Positions 46,675-56,694 of a stretch of DNA of 64,000 bases are shown piece by piece. Source of the DNA: Salinibacterium sp. M195 (lineage in GTDB: Bacteria > Actinomycetota > Actinomycetes > Actinomycetales > Microbacteriaceae). The notes below the pieces were generated by a model. The model saw nothing but the letters and a program-made list of their open reading frames with translations. It did not search any database and was not told the origin of the DNA. Location: assembly GCF_019443965.1 (NCBI RefSeq), contig NZ_CP040814.1:186001-250000 (forward strand). The letters run 5' to 3'. Each line of letters opens with the position of its first letter. Within the stretch, counting starts at the first letter, position 1. A program made the position numbers and the translations under genes.

Positions 46675-47256
46675 ATGCTGAAAAACCCTGCGGATCGCAC
46701 TAGTCCTAGTCCAGCATCCGAGCATGTTGACCCCCGAATTCAGCGAACACGTGAGCACGTTCTGCGAGTCACTCGGGTGCTCCTCGAGGAACGCAAAGGC
46801 CCCCTCACCCTCTCCGCGTTGGCCGACCGCGCGAAGGTCACTCGGCAAACGCTGTACACACATTGGGGAACTATCGACAATGTGGTTGCAGACACAATCG
46901 TTCTAGCGCGCCCCCGTAATCGCAGCGACTATGAGGCACTCGACTCGCGATCACGTGCGGAGCTTTTTTTGAACGAGCTCATCGACACGCTCGACCCCGC
47001 TATGTCTGGAGCCATCGCGTCGATCATCGGTGCGCTTCAATACGATGAGGCCGCAGGAAACTCATTCGGAAAAGTAGACGACGACCTATTCGCGGAATTC
47101 ATTAGCGTAGTGGGCCCGATCACTCACGACCAGTTCGTCGAGCTCACTGGTCCCATCGTCATTTCCATCATCTCGGGCGGCACAGTCTCTCGTGAGCTTG
47201 TACTATCGCTTGCCGAACGAGCGGCCCAGTTTCTCAACCAGGCCCCTCGAAGCTAG
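46675..47256 (+). CDS. TetR/AcrR-family transcription regulator
   Basis: About 193 aa. The N-terminal helix-turn-helix covers residues ~22-68 (RTREHVLRVTRVLLEERKGP then LSALADRAKVTRQTLYTHWG), followed by an all-helical ligand domain with no recognisable specificity. ATG 46675 is used here; a TTG five codons upstream is an alternative. A nested palindrome upstream is a likely operator. It is convergent with the giant surface-protein gene and divergent from the DUF427 gene, so either may be its target. Confidence 0.88.
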   Translation: MLKNPADRTSPSPASEHVDPRIQRTREHVLRVTRVLLEERKGPLTLSALADRAKVTRQTLYTHWGTIDNVVADTIVLARPRNRSDYEALDSRSRAELFLNELIDTLDPAMSGAIASIIGALQYDEAAGNSFGKVDDDLFAEFISVVGPITHDQFVELTGPIVISIISGGTVSRELVLSLAERAAQFLNQAPRS

Positions 47257-47258
47257 CC

Positions 47259-47300
47259 CGCAGGATCACCCCAACGGGGGCATGAGAGGGTGACCCTGCG
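47259..47300. terminator. Bidirectional hairpin between TetR and giant surface-protein genes
   Basis: CGCAGG-A-TCACCC pairs with GGGTGA-C-CCTGCG around a 16-nt loop. No T-run follows, but its place between convergent stops suggests termination of both units. Confidence 0.6.
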
Positions 47301-47305
47301 AACGT

Positions 47306-50300
47306 CTAGTGGGCGCGGATCCGACGGCGACGGAACCTGATCAGTGGCAACAGCAGCAGGCTCGCGCCGATACCGATGACTCCTAACGCCAGTTTTAGCT
47401 GCGTCATAGCGAGGCTTCCCGTGAACGCGAGCAGGTCGCGTGGGATGCTCGCTGTTGACGCACACGGATCGTCTGTTCCGTTGGGAACACAAACGCCAGG
47501 TGGCGTGATGAACGCCGTGTTGACGACGCGCATAGGTGCGTCCGCTGCCACTATGGCTTTTACCGTGAAGATTACGGACGAGCCAGCAGGGAAGATGTCA
47601 ATCACCTCGCTAATAGACCCCGTGCCGCTATCAGCCGGACACAACGCCCCACCGCGCGCAGCACAGGTCCAGTCAAACGTCACAAGACCACTGGGAACCT
47701 GGTCGCGGAATTCCGTTCCTGCAGCCGAAAGCACGCTTTCGTTAGTAACCACGACTCGGTAAGTTACGACATCGCCGACAGCTATTACCGTGCGGTCCGC
47801 GGTCTTGAGTATCGACACTGCAGGAAGCGTCGGCAGCTCGACCACGGAGGAACAGGGACCAGGCACGTTGCCTGGTATACATTGCCCATCGCCCGGAGGA
47901 GTCAGGAGTGCTGTATTGACGATGTCGGCTGGCGGAACTGCAGCAACCGTCGCTTTCACCGTGAACACTAGCGCGCTTCCCGCCGGGAACGTTGCGATAG
48001 TTTCGTTGATTGCACCAACTCCACGGGCATTCGGGCAAACAGCTCCATCAGCGGCCGAACACGTCCACTCGAAGCTTGTGATGCCTGCGGGAATGGTGTC
48101 GGCCACAATCGCACCGTTGGCGTTCACTAGGCCGACGTTGGAGGCCTTGACTGTGTAGACGATCGCGCCAAAAGGAGCTGCAACGGAAACGTCTGCGGTC
48201 TTGGCGATACTCACCAGAGGCACGCTTGGGGTCTCCACTTCGCTTCTGCACGGTGGTGCCGTCAACGATGGGCTACAAACACCGGCCGGCGGCGTCAACA
48301 AGGCGACGTTCGTCACACTCTTTGGCGGCTCAGCAACAACCGAAGCGGTGATTGAATATGTGACTGAACTCCCCACGGGGAAGTTTGCGATCGTTTCGTC
48401 AATCGCTCCCGTGCCAGTAGCGGCAGGACACAGTGCCCCGCCTGTAGCAGCGCAGGTCCAAGAGAAGGAAACCAGGCCTGTGGGAATTGCGTCACTAACC
48501 ACCGAGCCGTCTGCGGGAACGCTGCCGGTATTCGAGGCAACGACCGAGTAGACAACCGATCCCGAAGGAACGATATGATCCCGATCTGCAGACTTCGCGA
48601 TCTGTACGACAGGAAGCGGGCTAATAGCAACCGTGCTTCGACATGGCGGAGCAGTACTGCCAGGTGCGCACGTTCCGCCGGATGGTGGCGTTGCCGTGGC
48701 CACGTTCTCCACAGTGGCTGGCGGATTCGCTGATGCCGTCGCGGTGATGGAGTAAACCACTGAGCTCGCGACCGGGAAAGTTGCGATCGTTTGGCTGATG
48801 GCGCCAGTGCCACTGGCGGTGGGACAGATTGCTCCGCCTGTGGCCAGACACGTCCACTCGAATGACACAAGTCCAGCGGGGATCGGGTCGGCGACGACCG
48901 TGTCATCAGCGGCTGAAACTCCGGTATTGGAGACGGTTACGGAGTACGCCACCGTACCTCTTGGAGTGACGGAATCATTGCTCGTCGTCTTCAGAATTGA
49001 GATCTGAGGAGTCACCGGCAGTTCCGGGGTATCTGCACAGGGACTTGCCTGTGCCCCGTCAACCAGGCAGCCCGGTGGCGGGTTGGTAATCGTGGCGGTA
49101 TTCAGAATTTTGGCTGGCGGAACAGCCACAACCGTTGCCGAAACGAAGTAGGTCACAGAGCTTGCGGACGGGAAGGTCGCAATCGTCTCTGAAATGGCGC
49201 CCGTGCCACTAGCAGTGGGACACAGCGCCCCACCATCAGCAATACAGGTCCAGACGAAGTCTTCGAGACCGCTCGGGATCGGGTCAGTAACTGCCGTTCC
49301 GTTCAGGTGCACGCGTCCAGAGTTCGTCGCGGTGATCGTGTAGGACACCGCTCCGCCCGGCGTAGCCTGTTCCTGATTCGCCACCTTCTCCAGGGTCACT
49401 TCGCCGTCGATGGGATCGTTGGCGAAAGTACAGCGGATATCTGCGGACGGTTCATCGCTATCAACTGCCGGCACAACTACCGACCCCGACCGACCAGTGC
49501 CCGAACCGAGGTCGGCATCGCCATCGGCTGCATCAATGCATGACCACGTCGTGTCGTAGAAGGCGAGATCTGTCACGCCCGCTGCCGTCTCGGCGAAGCT
49601 GTAGCGCACGCCCTCCTCGACGGGGACCGCGCCGACGGATGCTGACTGGACTCCGACATCCGAACCAGAGGTTGTTGCTGTGGCGCCCGTCAAGCTACCG
49701 CCGGTAGCGGTCAAAACTAACTGATCCGCTGCGCTCGCGCGGCCAGCGAGGTTCTTGAGCACGGTGAGTTGAGCCTCGATCTCGACCGGAGGCCCGTCTT
49801 TGCAAGGGGTCACCACGTCGCCGCCGACGGTGCACTCCGGGATGCTGAACGAAGCGATGTTGAGAACCTCTGACGGTGCGTCATTCAGCACTGTCGCCAG
49901 CACGGTGTAGGTGACGAATCCGTCAGGCGGGAGTACCGCAATCACTTCGTTTATCGCTCCGGTGCCGGAAGCCGTCGGACAGACCGCTCCCACTGCCTCG
50001 GCACAGGTCCACGTGAAGTTCGTGAGTCCGGTCGGGATGGGGTCAGAAAGTGTGTAGCCGTTTGCGTGCACTGTTCCGGTGTTAGTCACGACGATGTCGT
50101 AGGTGATTACTCCCCCACGGACAGCGGTCGGCTCTTGGGCGGTCTTGCTCAGAGTGACTTTCTGCGGAATCGGGTCGTTAGAGATGGTGCACACGATGTC
50201 TGCACCTTCGGGAACCGTAAAACTTCCCGACCTTCCTGTGCCGGAATCGATTGCCGAATCTCCATTGCGTTCGTTCACGCATGCCCAGGCCGTTGAATAG

Positions 50301-53300
50301 AAGTCAAGGTCAGTTGACTCTGCTGCCTCTTCACCGATGGTGTAAGTCGAACCCGGTGCTAGACCTTCCATGAAGATGTTCTCTGACTGGATGCCGTTGG
50401 CCGTTCCCGTAGTGGGAACAAACTCTGCTGCATGTCCCGGTCCGGCTGCAGTGATGACGAACTGATCGCCAGCAAAGGCGCGGCCAGAAACGTCTTTGTG
50501 AACAGTCAGTGATGACGGTTCCAAGATGCGGGGCACGTTGATAAACGTGCACAACACTTTCTCACCAGCGGCTGGCGAGTAGGTAAAAGAGCGGCCCTTA
50601 CCGCTGGCGATTTCGGCAGAGGCGGATGCTTCATCTACGCAGCGGTAGGTCGGAACGTAGTCGGCATCCACCGTGGTTCCGGATGCAGTCTCCGCAAAGG
50701 TGTAAACAACATTCGCGGTTGCCGCGAGAGGGCCGACAGCCGCGTCCTGGACGCCATTAGTGGTGCCCGTGGTTGTCGCGGTATTACTGCCCGCAATTCC
50801 CGAACCAGTGATCGCGATCGTGAATTGATCGGTAGTCGTATTGCGATCGATCACATTCTTGACGAGGCTTACGGTTGGCGGAATAGGGGTGTTCGTGAAG
50901 GTGCACACGACATCCTGTGCGTGTGTTGGCATGTAGTTAAAGGCAGTGCCGTTCGACGACGCAACCACGGCGTCGGACGCCGCAGCATCCACGCACTCAT
51001 AGGTGGTCGCATAGCCGGAAAGACTTGTTGTTTCGGCCGCACGCTCCCTGAAGGAATATGTCGTGCCCGCTACCGCTTCGACCGACGACACTGCGACTGA
51101 CTGGATGCCCGTCGTAGTGCCAGTGGTAGTTTCTGTGGCGCTTGTCAGCGCCCCTCCCACGATCTCGAGCTGGAACTGGTCACCGGAGAGAGCACGCTCA
51201 ACGATGTTCTTCTGCAACGTAAGCCGAGGAGCGAGTGGCTTATTTGTGAACGTGCACTCGATTACCGAAGCCGGGATGAGCCCACTCGGCATCGTGAACG
51301 TAGTGGATCTTCCGGAGCCCGAAGCAATGACGGCGTTGCCATTCGACAGGTCGAGGCACTGAAAACTGCTCGTATAGAGCGCACCATTTGCGGTGCCCGC
51401 CGCCGACTCAGACACTGTGTAGTTCTGGCCCCGGGTTGCGCTTACTGGCCCAACCTGCGCCGCCTGAACCCCCGACACAGTGCCGGTAGTGGTCGTCGTA
51501 GCGCCAACAAGTCCCGGGCCCGTCGCGCCGATGGTGAACTGATCGCTGGCATTGACCCTCGCCGTGATGTTCTTCTTAATCGTGATTGTGGGGTCGTCAG
51601 GGATATCGGTATTTGTGAACGTGCACACCGGAGCTTGGGCCGGGGTAGGCGTCAAAGCAAACGTTGAGCCAGCTCCGCTTCCTAAACCAGCGCCGCCGTT
51701 CGCCGAGTCAACACACGCCCATGTGGTTGTGTAGTTGGAGAGCACGGTCGTGCCTGCTGCAGTTTCGGTGAAGGTGAAAGCGGTCGCGCCGTCTGCTGTG
51801 ACAGTCGTTGGTCCGACTACTGCGGCCTGCACCCCGGTGTCGGTTCCTGTGGTGGTTGCAGTTGCACCGGAGAGTCCGCCTCCGGTAATGGCGAGGGTGA
51901 ACTGGTCACTAGCAGCATCTCGCAAGACCACATTCTTCTGGAGCGTCAGTTCAGTCTCAAGGTCGGCTTCTACAAGGTAGTCCTCAACCTCGCCAATCTT
52001 TACCGGCCCTCCCACCGCTGGAGCTGCAGTGCCAGGAACAATGCGGAATCTCGCATAGCTGGTTCCCGCGAAGCCTGCAGGAACCACGGGAAATGTCATC
52101 GGAATGACGCTCTCGCTTGCTCCCGTGGGGACGTTGGCGGAAACCTTCTCCCCCGCGTCGAGGAAGTCGCCATCTTTATTGAAGTCAATCCAGCCGGCAA
52201 CTCGAGCCGCTGCCCCCGTCTGGTTAGTGACCTTTACATTGATCGTCGGCGCTAAGCCCGGAGTCAACTTGAAAGTGCTGCCCCCGTAGCCTTGCCCCGC
52301 GTCAACTCCGTCGTCGTAGGTGTCAAGGGATGCGTCTACTCCCGGCTGTCCGTTGATCTCCGAAGAGATATTGGCGCCCAGCTGGAGAGCGGGGTCAACC
52401 TCAGACCGCGGGCCGTCTGCACTGAACGTGGTGCGGTAGCTATCCGGAGCGTCCCCGAGATCTATTTCGAGGGCTGCAGCGGCACAGCGTGCACCATCGT
52501 TACCCGCCGACGAAGGCCCGTTGCTGACAACTTTTTCTGCCTTGTTCGTGGCGACATTAACTTGCCAAATATTTCCCGAATTGTTGTTGCTTACATAAAG
52601 CAAACCACCCACAGCGTAGGTTGCTCCCCACGATCCAACTTCGGGATATGTGGTGGCATCGGCCCGTGGGATATCGGACAGCTCCGCGGAGCTGGTCGTG
52701 CTTGTCGACGTCCCGGTTTGAGCAAACGAGTACAAAAGCTGCGGTTTATGGGCAAGCGATTGGCGCCCAACTCCGAAGAATTTGGAGCCCGGCGAAACCT
52801 GCGCCCAGTCGGCCATAAAGGGCGGGTTCTTGCTGCGCTCGCCGAAACCGACGACCGCAGGCCAAGACCCAGGGACGCCTGGATCCGGATCACCCTTGAG
52901 GTCGATAGCCAACCATTGGTTGTGGCCGGGAGTGGTCGCGGTTTTGAGGCCAGCCGCGAGCATCATAATGCCGTCACTCGTCACGTCGCCGATAATGAAT
53001 CCTTCCGGCGGAATCGTGTACGGGAGCCCACCTAGGGAAGGAAAATCGGTAACAGTGAGGTCAGCATTGACCCTTGTTAAGCTGTTCGTCGTGACGTTCC
53101 AGCCCCAGATGTAGTTGTCAATCTGGTTGTATCCAACCGCGTTGATATACGAATCGTCAATCCATCCGTACGATTCAGTTTCGCCGGTGACGAGGTTGAC
53201 GGTGAAGACCTCGGTTGGCTTCGTTTTGCTTGCGGTTTGGTTCTGGAAAAGGAAAGCGGCCGTGGGGCACGATCCCCAATTCGCAGACACTCTCAGTGCC

Positions 53301-53800
53301 ACGGTGTCTGGCGTGTTTAAGCCGACTATTGGCGTGAAGGTGTCATTGCTATAAGTGCCGGATGATGCAGCAACCACCGAAACCTGAATCGTACAGACAG
53401 CGACACCGGCAGCAATGCCGCCCGTCCAGGTGACGGTCGATGAACCGGCCACCGCGGTCAGCGAACCTGAGACACACGTCTCTGTCGGTGTGGTGTCAAA
53501 CACTACGAGTCCTACAGGAAGAGTGTTCGTGAAACTCAAGCCCGATTGAACAGGGTTCCCTGTCGTGTTGCTAAGCGTGTAGGTAAGCAGATTCTCTGTC
53601 GCGACCGCTCCCGTGACCGGCGAGAAACTCTGCGACATGTCTGGATACACGGGGTTGTCACCCGGTGCCGCAATAGCAGCTTGCGGCGTCAAGCTGAGGG
53701 ACGCTGCAACAAAGGCAACAACTAGCAAGCCATAGGCGGTCGGGCGTAATGCCGCGAACGCCTTGACGAAAGAAACGCGAAACGATTCGGGTAATAACAA
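47306..53800 (-). CDS. Giant LAFTG-anchored surface protein with DUF11 and prealbumin-like repeats
   Basis: A 2164-aa cell-wall protein. A signal peptide (cleavage near AIAAPG, residue ~46) is followed by a DUF11-like region, a ~250-residue DUF6923-like region, a GEVEDY-type domain (DLGDAPDSY to KIGEVEDYLVE), five prealbumin-like repeats of ~105 aa (each like LTLQKNVVLRDAASDQFTL ending VxCTFTN), one DUF11 repeat, a sixth prealbumin-like repeat and five more DUF11 repeats of ~130 aa (with FxWTC and CPTASGTGAI). The C-terminus has LAFTG, a hydrophobic helix and RFRRRRIRAH, a class-E-type sorting signal. The start is TTG with GAGGA 6 nt before it. Probably an adhesin or stalk; no sortase gene is in the window. 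Confidence 0.92.
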   Translation of the reverse strand: MLLPESFRVSFVKAFAALRPTAYGLLVVAFVAASLSLTPQAAIAAPGDNPVYPDMSQSFSPVTGAVATENLLTYTLSNTTGNPVQSGLSFTNTLPVGLVVFDTTPTETCVSGSLTAVAGSSTVTWTGGIAAGVAVCTIQVSVVAASSGTYSNDTFTPIVGLNTPDTVALRVSANWGSCPTAAFLFQNQTASKTKPTEVFTVNLVTGETESYGWIDDSYINAVGYNQIDNYIWGWNVTTNSLTRVNADLTVTDFPSLGGLPYTIPPEGFIIGDVTSDGIMMLAAGLKTATTPGHNQWLAIDLKGDPDPGVPGSWPAVVGFGERSKNPPFMADWAQVSPGSKFFGVGRQSLAHKPQLLYSFAQTGTSTSTTSSAELSDIPRADATTYPEVGSWGATYAVGGLLYVSNNNSGNIWQVNVATNKAEKVVSNGPSSAGNDGARCAAAALEIDLGDAPDSYRTTFSADGPRSEVDPALQLGANISSEINGQPGVDASLDTYDDGVDAGQGYGGSTFKLTPGLAPTINVKVTNQTGAAARVAGWIDFNKDGDFLDAGEKVSANVPTGASESVIPMTFPVVPAGFAGTSYARFRIVPGTAAPAVGGPVKIGEVEDYLVEADLETELTLQKNVVLRDAASDQFTLAITGGGLSGATATTTGTDTGVQAAVVGPTTVTADGATAFTFTETAAGTTVLSNYTTTWACVDSANGGAGLGSGAGSTFALTPTPAQAPVCTFTNTDIPDDPTITIKKNITARVNASDQFTIGATGPGLVGATTTTTGTVSGVQAAQVGPVSATRGQNYTVSESAAGTANGALYTSSFQCLDLSNGNAVIASGSGRSTTFTMPSGLIPASVIECTFTNKPLAPRLTLQKNIVERALSGDQFQLEIVGGALTSATETTTGTTTGIQSVAVSSVEAVAGTTYSFRERAAETTSLSGYATTYECVDAAASDAVVASSNGTAFNYMPTHAQDVVCTFTNTPIPPTVSLVKNVIDRNTTTDQFTIAITGSGIAGSNTATTTGTTNGVQDAAVGPLAATANVVYTFAETASGTTVDADYVPTYRCVDEASASAEIASGKGRSFTYSPAAGEKVLCTFINVPRILEPSSLTVHKDVSGRAFAGDQFVITAAGPGHAAEFVPTTGTANGIQSENIFMEGLAPGSTYTIGEEAAESTDLDFYSTAWACVNERNGDSAIDSGTGRSGSFTVPEGADIVCTISNDPIPQKVTLSKTAQEPTAVRGGVITYDIVVTNTGTVHANGYTLSDPIPTGLTNFTWTCAEAVGAVCPTASGTGAINEVIAVLPPDGFVTYTVLATVLNDAPSEVLNIASFSIPECTVGGDVVTPCKDGPPVEIEAQLTVLKNLAGRASAADQLVLTATGGSLTGATATTSGSDVGVQSASVGAVPVEEGVRYSFAETAAGVTDLAFYDTTWSCIDAADGDADLGSGTGRSGSVVVPAVDSDEPSADIRCTFANDPIDGEVTLEKVANQEQATPGGAVSYTITATNSGRVHLNGTAVTDPIPSGLEDFVWTCIADGGALCPTASGTGAISETIATFPSASSVTYFVSATVVAVPPAKILNTATITNPPPGCLVDGAQASPCADTPELPVTPQISILKTTSNDSVTPRGTVAYSVTVSNTGVSAADDTVVADPIPAGLVSFEWTCLATGGAICPTASGTGAISQTIATFPVASSVVYSITATASANPPATVENVATATPPSGGTCAPGSTAPPCRSTVAISPLPVVQIAKSADRDHIVPSGSVVYSVVASNTGSVPADGSVVSDAIPTGLVSFSWTCAATGGALCPAATGTGAIDETIANFPVGSSVTYSITASVVAEPPKSVTNVALLTPPAGVCSPSLTAPPCRSEVETPSVPLVSIAKTADVSVAAPFGAIVYTVKASNVGLVNANGAIVADTIPAGITSFEWTCSAADGAVCPNARGVGAINETIATFPAGSALVFTVKATVAAVPPADIVNTALLTPPGDGQCIPGNVPGPCSSVVELPTLPAVSILKTADRTVIAVGDVVTYRVVVTNESVLSAAGTEFRDQVPSGLVTFDWTCAARGGALCPADSGTGSISEVIDIFPAGSSVIFTVKAIVAADAPMRVVNTAFITPPGVCVPNGTDDPCASTASIPRDLLAFTGSLAMTQLKLALGVIGIGASLLLLPLIRFRRRRIRAH

Positions 53801-54064
53801 TTCTGATCCTCAAGTTGCACAAAGTAGTTAGAAACAGTTTGCACGATATGAGACGGTCTGTCTATTAAAAGTCGGTCGTTCTCCGGACAAATCGGGGTAC
53901 AATTTTGCGGCCTAAGCCAACTACCACTCAGGTTTACGATTGCTCTCTACCGGAGTTTGCTTGCGGCAAGAAAGATGGGATTCGGTGGGCTTGAGGCGGT
54001 ACCGCGTTGGCGACCCTGCTTCGCGGGCCGTCACGAGTGATGCGGACCCCGCAGGAGCTGCGGC

Positions 54065-55057
54065 TCAGGCGAAGAGTTCAGAGCGGTCGATAAATGTTGT
54101 CTGGACTCGCTGCGATTCCGCGTCTCGCCCCTCGATCAGGTTTACGAGACTCACGACGCCGAGGCGCCCGATCGCAGCCGCGTCATTGCGCACAGCGCTA
54201 ATAGGAGGCGACGCAAACTCAAACCAGTCAAGGTCGTCAAAGGACACCACGGAAATTTGCTCTGACCAGCCAGGGCCAAGGTGCTCCCGCAGTGCTCGCA
54301 CTGCACCCATCGTGGTGGGGCCGTTTGCTCCGAAGACTGCGGTGGGGTGCACACCTCGATCGAGGATGCGATGCATCGCCTTCGCGGCACCACCGGGAAG
54401 GAAGTCTCCGGTATCAATGAGCGCCTCATCCGTGCTGATCCCGTGAGCTTCACGGCCAGCCCGGTATGCAGCGAGACGTTCAGCACCAGTGGATATTGTC
54501 GAAGGCCCGGCGACAAAAGCAACGTCATGATGTCCGCGACTGTGAAGCCACTCCAGCACCGCTGTTACGCCTCCGGCGTTATCAGTTCCGACCATGGGCG
54601 CGTCGAGTCCGTGAACCGTGCGGTTCATGAGTACTAGCGGCAGCCCTGTGGCACAGATGGCGGCCAGCTGCGAAGAGAGCCCTCCCTGTGGTGAGAGCAG
54701 TAGACCATCAATTCGCTGCGATGCGAGGATGCGTAGATATTCATCGACTTTGGACTGGTCCTCGTTGGCGTTCGCAAGGAGCATGGTGTACCCAAGCCGC
54801 CCAGCTTCCTGTTCCGCGGCATGAGCCAGTTCAGAAAAGAATGGGTTGCGGATGTCTGAGACGAGCAGTCCAAGAACATCCGTTCGCGCCCGACGCAGCG
54901 AACGAGCCGGGCCGTTTGCGATGTAGTTCAATTCAGACGCCGCCGCAAGGACGCGTGAGCGGGAATCAACGGACGTCTGGCTGCTGCCCGATAGCACGCG
55001 TGAAGCTGTGCCGAGTGCTACCCCCGCCCTGGCTGCAACATCCTTGATTGTCGCCAT
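54065..55057 (-). CDS. LacI-family regulator of the sugar module
   Basis: A 330-aa repressor. The N-terminal helix-turn-helix is ATIKDVAARAGVALGTASRVL, followed by a PBP1-type sugar-binding domain (DVLGLLVSDIRNPFFSELAH onward). ATG 55057 is preceded by GAAAGG at 8-nt spacing; ten codons of upstream frame are not needed. It is divergent from the kinase-isomerase-transporter operon, and TGGAAACGTT-type operators sit next to both starts, so it likely represses both units. The 264-bp gap on its other side (53801-54064) shows no gene. Confidence 0.93.
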   Translation of the reverse strand: MATIKDVAARAGVALGTASRVLSGSSQTSVDSRSRVLAAASELNYIANGPARSLRRARTDVLGLLVSDIRNPFFSELAHAAEQEAGRLGYTMLLANANEDQSKVDEYLRILASQRIDGLLLSPQGGLSSQLAAICATGLPLVLMNRTVHGLDAPMVGTDNAGGVTAVLEWLHSRGHHDVAFVAGPSTISTGAERLAAYRAGREAHGISTDEALIDTGDFLPGGAAKAMHRILDRGVHPTAVFGANGPTTMGAVRALREHLGPGWSEQISVVSFDDLDWFEFASPPISAVRNDAAAIGRLGVVSLVNLIEGRDAESQRVQTTFIDRSELFA

Positions 55058-55072
55058 CACAACACCTTTCCG

Positions 55073-55086
55073 TGGAAACGTTCCCA
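55073..55086. promoter_or_regulatory. LacI-type operator next to the regulator start
   Basis: TGGAAACGTTCCCA, an imperfect palindrome centred on ACGT, sits just upstream of the lacI-type gene and resembles the perfect site at 55205-55222. Probably autoregulatory. Confidence 0.6.
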
Positions 55087-55204
55087 AACGTATCGCATAG
55101 CAACCGGCTGGCGCGAGCGTGACGCTGTCGGTTTATTCCTTGTCGTCGAAAATTCTGAGGTTGCGCGATGCGAGCCAGTGATGCACTATTGAGTTCATTA
55201 CCGC

Positions 55205-55222
55205 CATGGAAACGTTTCCATG
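55205..55222. promoter_or_regulatory. LacI-type operator before the kinase operon
   Basis: CATGGAAACGTTTCCATG is a perfect 18-bp palindrome ending 22 bp before the kinase start codon, over or just after the expected promoter. It is a textbook LacI/GalR-family site. Confidence 0.8.
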
Positions 55223-55244
55223 AATAATCGCGAGGAGGTGAATG

Positions 55245-56195
55245 ATGCCCAATACCGTTTTTGTCTTCGGCAGCATCAACGTCGACAGCAGCCACCACGT
55301 AGCCGCTATTCCGCAGCCGGGCGAGACCGTCATTGCGTCAGACGTGAGTACATCGCCCGGAGGCAAGGGTGCTAACCAAGCTATCGCGGCCGCATCGGCT
55401 GGCGCGATTACTCGCATGATCGGCGCCGTTGGAGACGACCTTGACTCCACCATGGTTCTTGAGGAACTCGCAGCGCGAGGCGTCGACACTGACCTGATCG
55501 TCACACTCCGCTCAACGACAACCGGTCGCGCCATCGTCTGCGTAGACGACTCTGGAGAGAATTCCATCGTTGTCGTGTCCGGCGCCAACGCCCACCTCAA
55601 TGAACTGATCGCTGAGACTGGGCTGGCCACGATAAGTGCCGGCGACATCCTCGTGCTGCAAAATGAAGTGCCTGCGGCCGCCAACTTCGCCGCCGCCCGG
55701 CTCGCAAAATCCGCTGGAGCCATCGTTATCTGGAATGCAGCCCCCTCTCCGATGAGCGCAGCTGAGTTGGTGCACGACCTCGACCTTCTTATCGTGAATG
55801 AGCATGAATTGAAGCGAGTCGGTGCTGTGCTCGAAGTGGCGCACGGCGACGAAGGTTCCAGTTCCGAGCTGGGCGAACTCCTCACCGCGGTTTCTCGCAA
55901 GCTCCGCACTGACGCGATATGCACTTTGGGTTCCGAGGGGTTGATATTCACTATCGGTGCGCAACACGGTAGCGTCCCCGCTCCAAAAGCACAGCCACGC
56001 GACACGACCGGGGCCGGAGATGCCTTCGTTGGCTATCTCGCCTCTCAGCCCGCCCTTCCGTGGGTTGATCGACTCCAACTTGCGGCCGCGGCTGGCGCAA
56101 TTACCGTCACTCAAACCGGCGCATCCACATCGATTCCTCAACTCGAGGCCGTCGAATCTATGCTCGCTACCCTCACAGAAAAGAGACTCGTATGA
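55245..56195 (+). CDS. PfkB-family carbohydrate kinase (ribokinase-like)
   Basis: A 316-aa sugar kinase. PfkB signatures are present: the N-terminal FVFGSINVDSSHHVA, PGGKGANQAIAAAS near residues 38-52, and the C-terminal DTTGAGDAFVGYLAS with catalytic Asp (GAGD). Ribose is a possible substrate but the RpiB-like neighbour would also fit other pentoses or tetritols. ATG 55245 is preferred over the ATG one codon earlier because AGGAGG lies 6 nt before it. First gene of an operon with an RpiB-like isomerase and an MHS transporter. Confidence 0.9.
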   Translation: MPNTVFVFGSINVDSSHHVAAIPQPGETVIASDVSTSPGGKGANQAIAAASAGAITRMIGAVGDDLDSTMVLEELAARGVDTDLIVTLRSTTTGRAIVCVDDSGENSIVVVSGANAHLNELIAETGLATISAGDILVLQNEVPAAANFAAARLAKSAGAIVIWNAAPSPMSAAELVHDLDLLIVNEHELKRVGAVLEVAHGDEGSSSELGELLTAVSRKLRTDAICTLGSEGLIFTIGAQHGSVPAPKAQPRDTTGAGDAFVGYLASQPALPWVDRLQLAAAAGAITVTQTGASTSIPQLEAVESMLATLTEKRLV

Positions 56196-56653
56196 GAGTT
56201 TCCGTTGGAGCGGACCACGCTGGGTTCCCTCTAAAACAGCGCATCATTAGTGCGATCGAACGCCTCGGCCATACCGTGATCGAGCGCGGCGCGACAAGCA
56301 CCGATCCTGTTGACTTCCCGGACGTCACCCAAGACACCTGTGCTCCAGTACTCGACGGCACCGCGGACCGTGCAGTGCTGGTGTGTGGAACCGGAGCTGG
56401 CGCGATCATGGCTGCCAACAAGATCCCTGGCATCCGATGTGGCCTCGCGAATGAGTCGTACTCCGCGCACCAAGCCGTCGAGCACGACGACGCCAACGTC
56501 ATCGCGCTCGGTGCATGGCTCGTACCACCCGCCTTCATTGATGACATTGTGCGCGAGTTTCTCGACGCCACGTTCGACGATGACGAAGACACGCGCCGCC
56601 GCGTCGAAAAGTTGAACGCTCTCGATCTGCTCGGCCCCCCACCGAAAAACTAA
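56192..56653 (+). CDS. RpiB/LacAB-family sugar-phosphate isomerase
   Basis: A 153-aa isomerase. RpiB hallmarks are the N-terminal VGADHAGFPLKQ, the catalytic Cys in VLVCGTGAGAIMAANKIPGI (about residue 67) and NVIALGAW. It would interconvert an aldose and ketose phosphate such as ribose-5-phosphate or a related phosphate. It overlaps the kinase gene by 4 nt and precedes the transporter by 41 bp, suggesting uptake, phosphorylation and isomerisation of one sugar. Confidence 0.9.
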   Translation: MRVSVGADHAGFPLKQRIISAIERLGHTVIERGATSTDPVDFPDVTQDTCAPVLDGTADRAVLVCGTGAGAIMAANKIPGIRCGLANESYSAHQAVEHDDANVIALGAWLVPPAFIDDIVREFLDATFDDDEDTRRRVEKLNALDLLGPPPKN

Positions 56654-56694
56654 CCCTCAACGCCCCATCCTCACCGATCAAAGGAGATCCACCC

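Noticed and set aside
52292..53035. Plus-strand ORF of 247 aa within the giant surface-protein gene
   Set aside because: Antisense to the GEVEDY/DUF6923 region, where the minus-strand frame is intact with clear domains.
47306..53800. Repeats of the giant gene as a DNA repeat array or CRISPR
   Set aside because: Repeats are protein-level (about 105 and 130 aa), diverged at DNA level, in one open frame, with no short identical repeat and spacer pattern.
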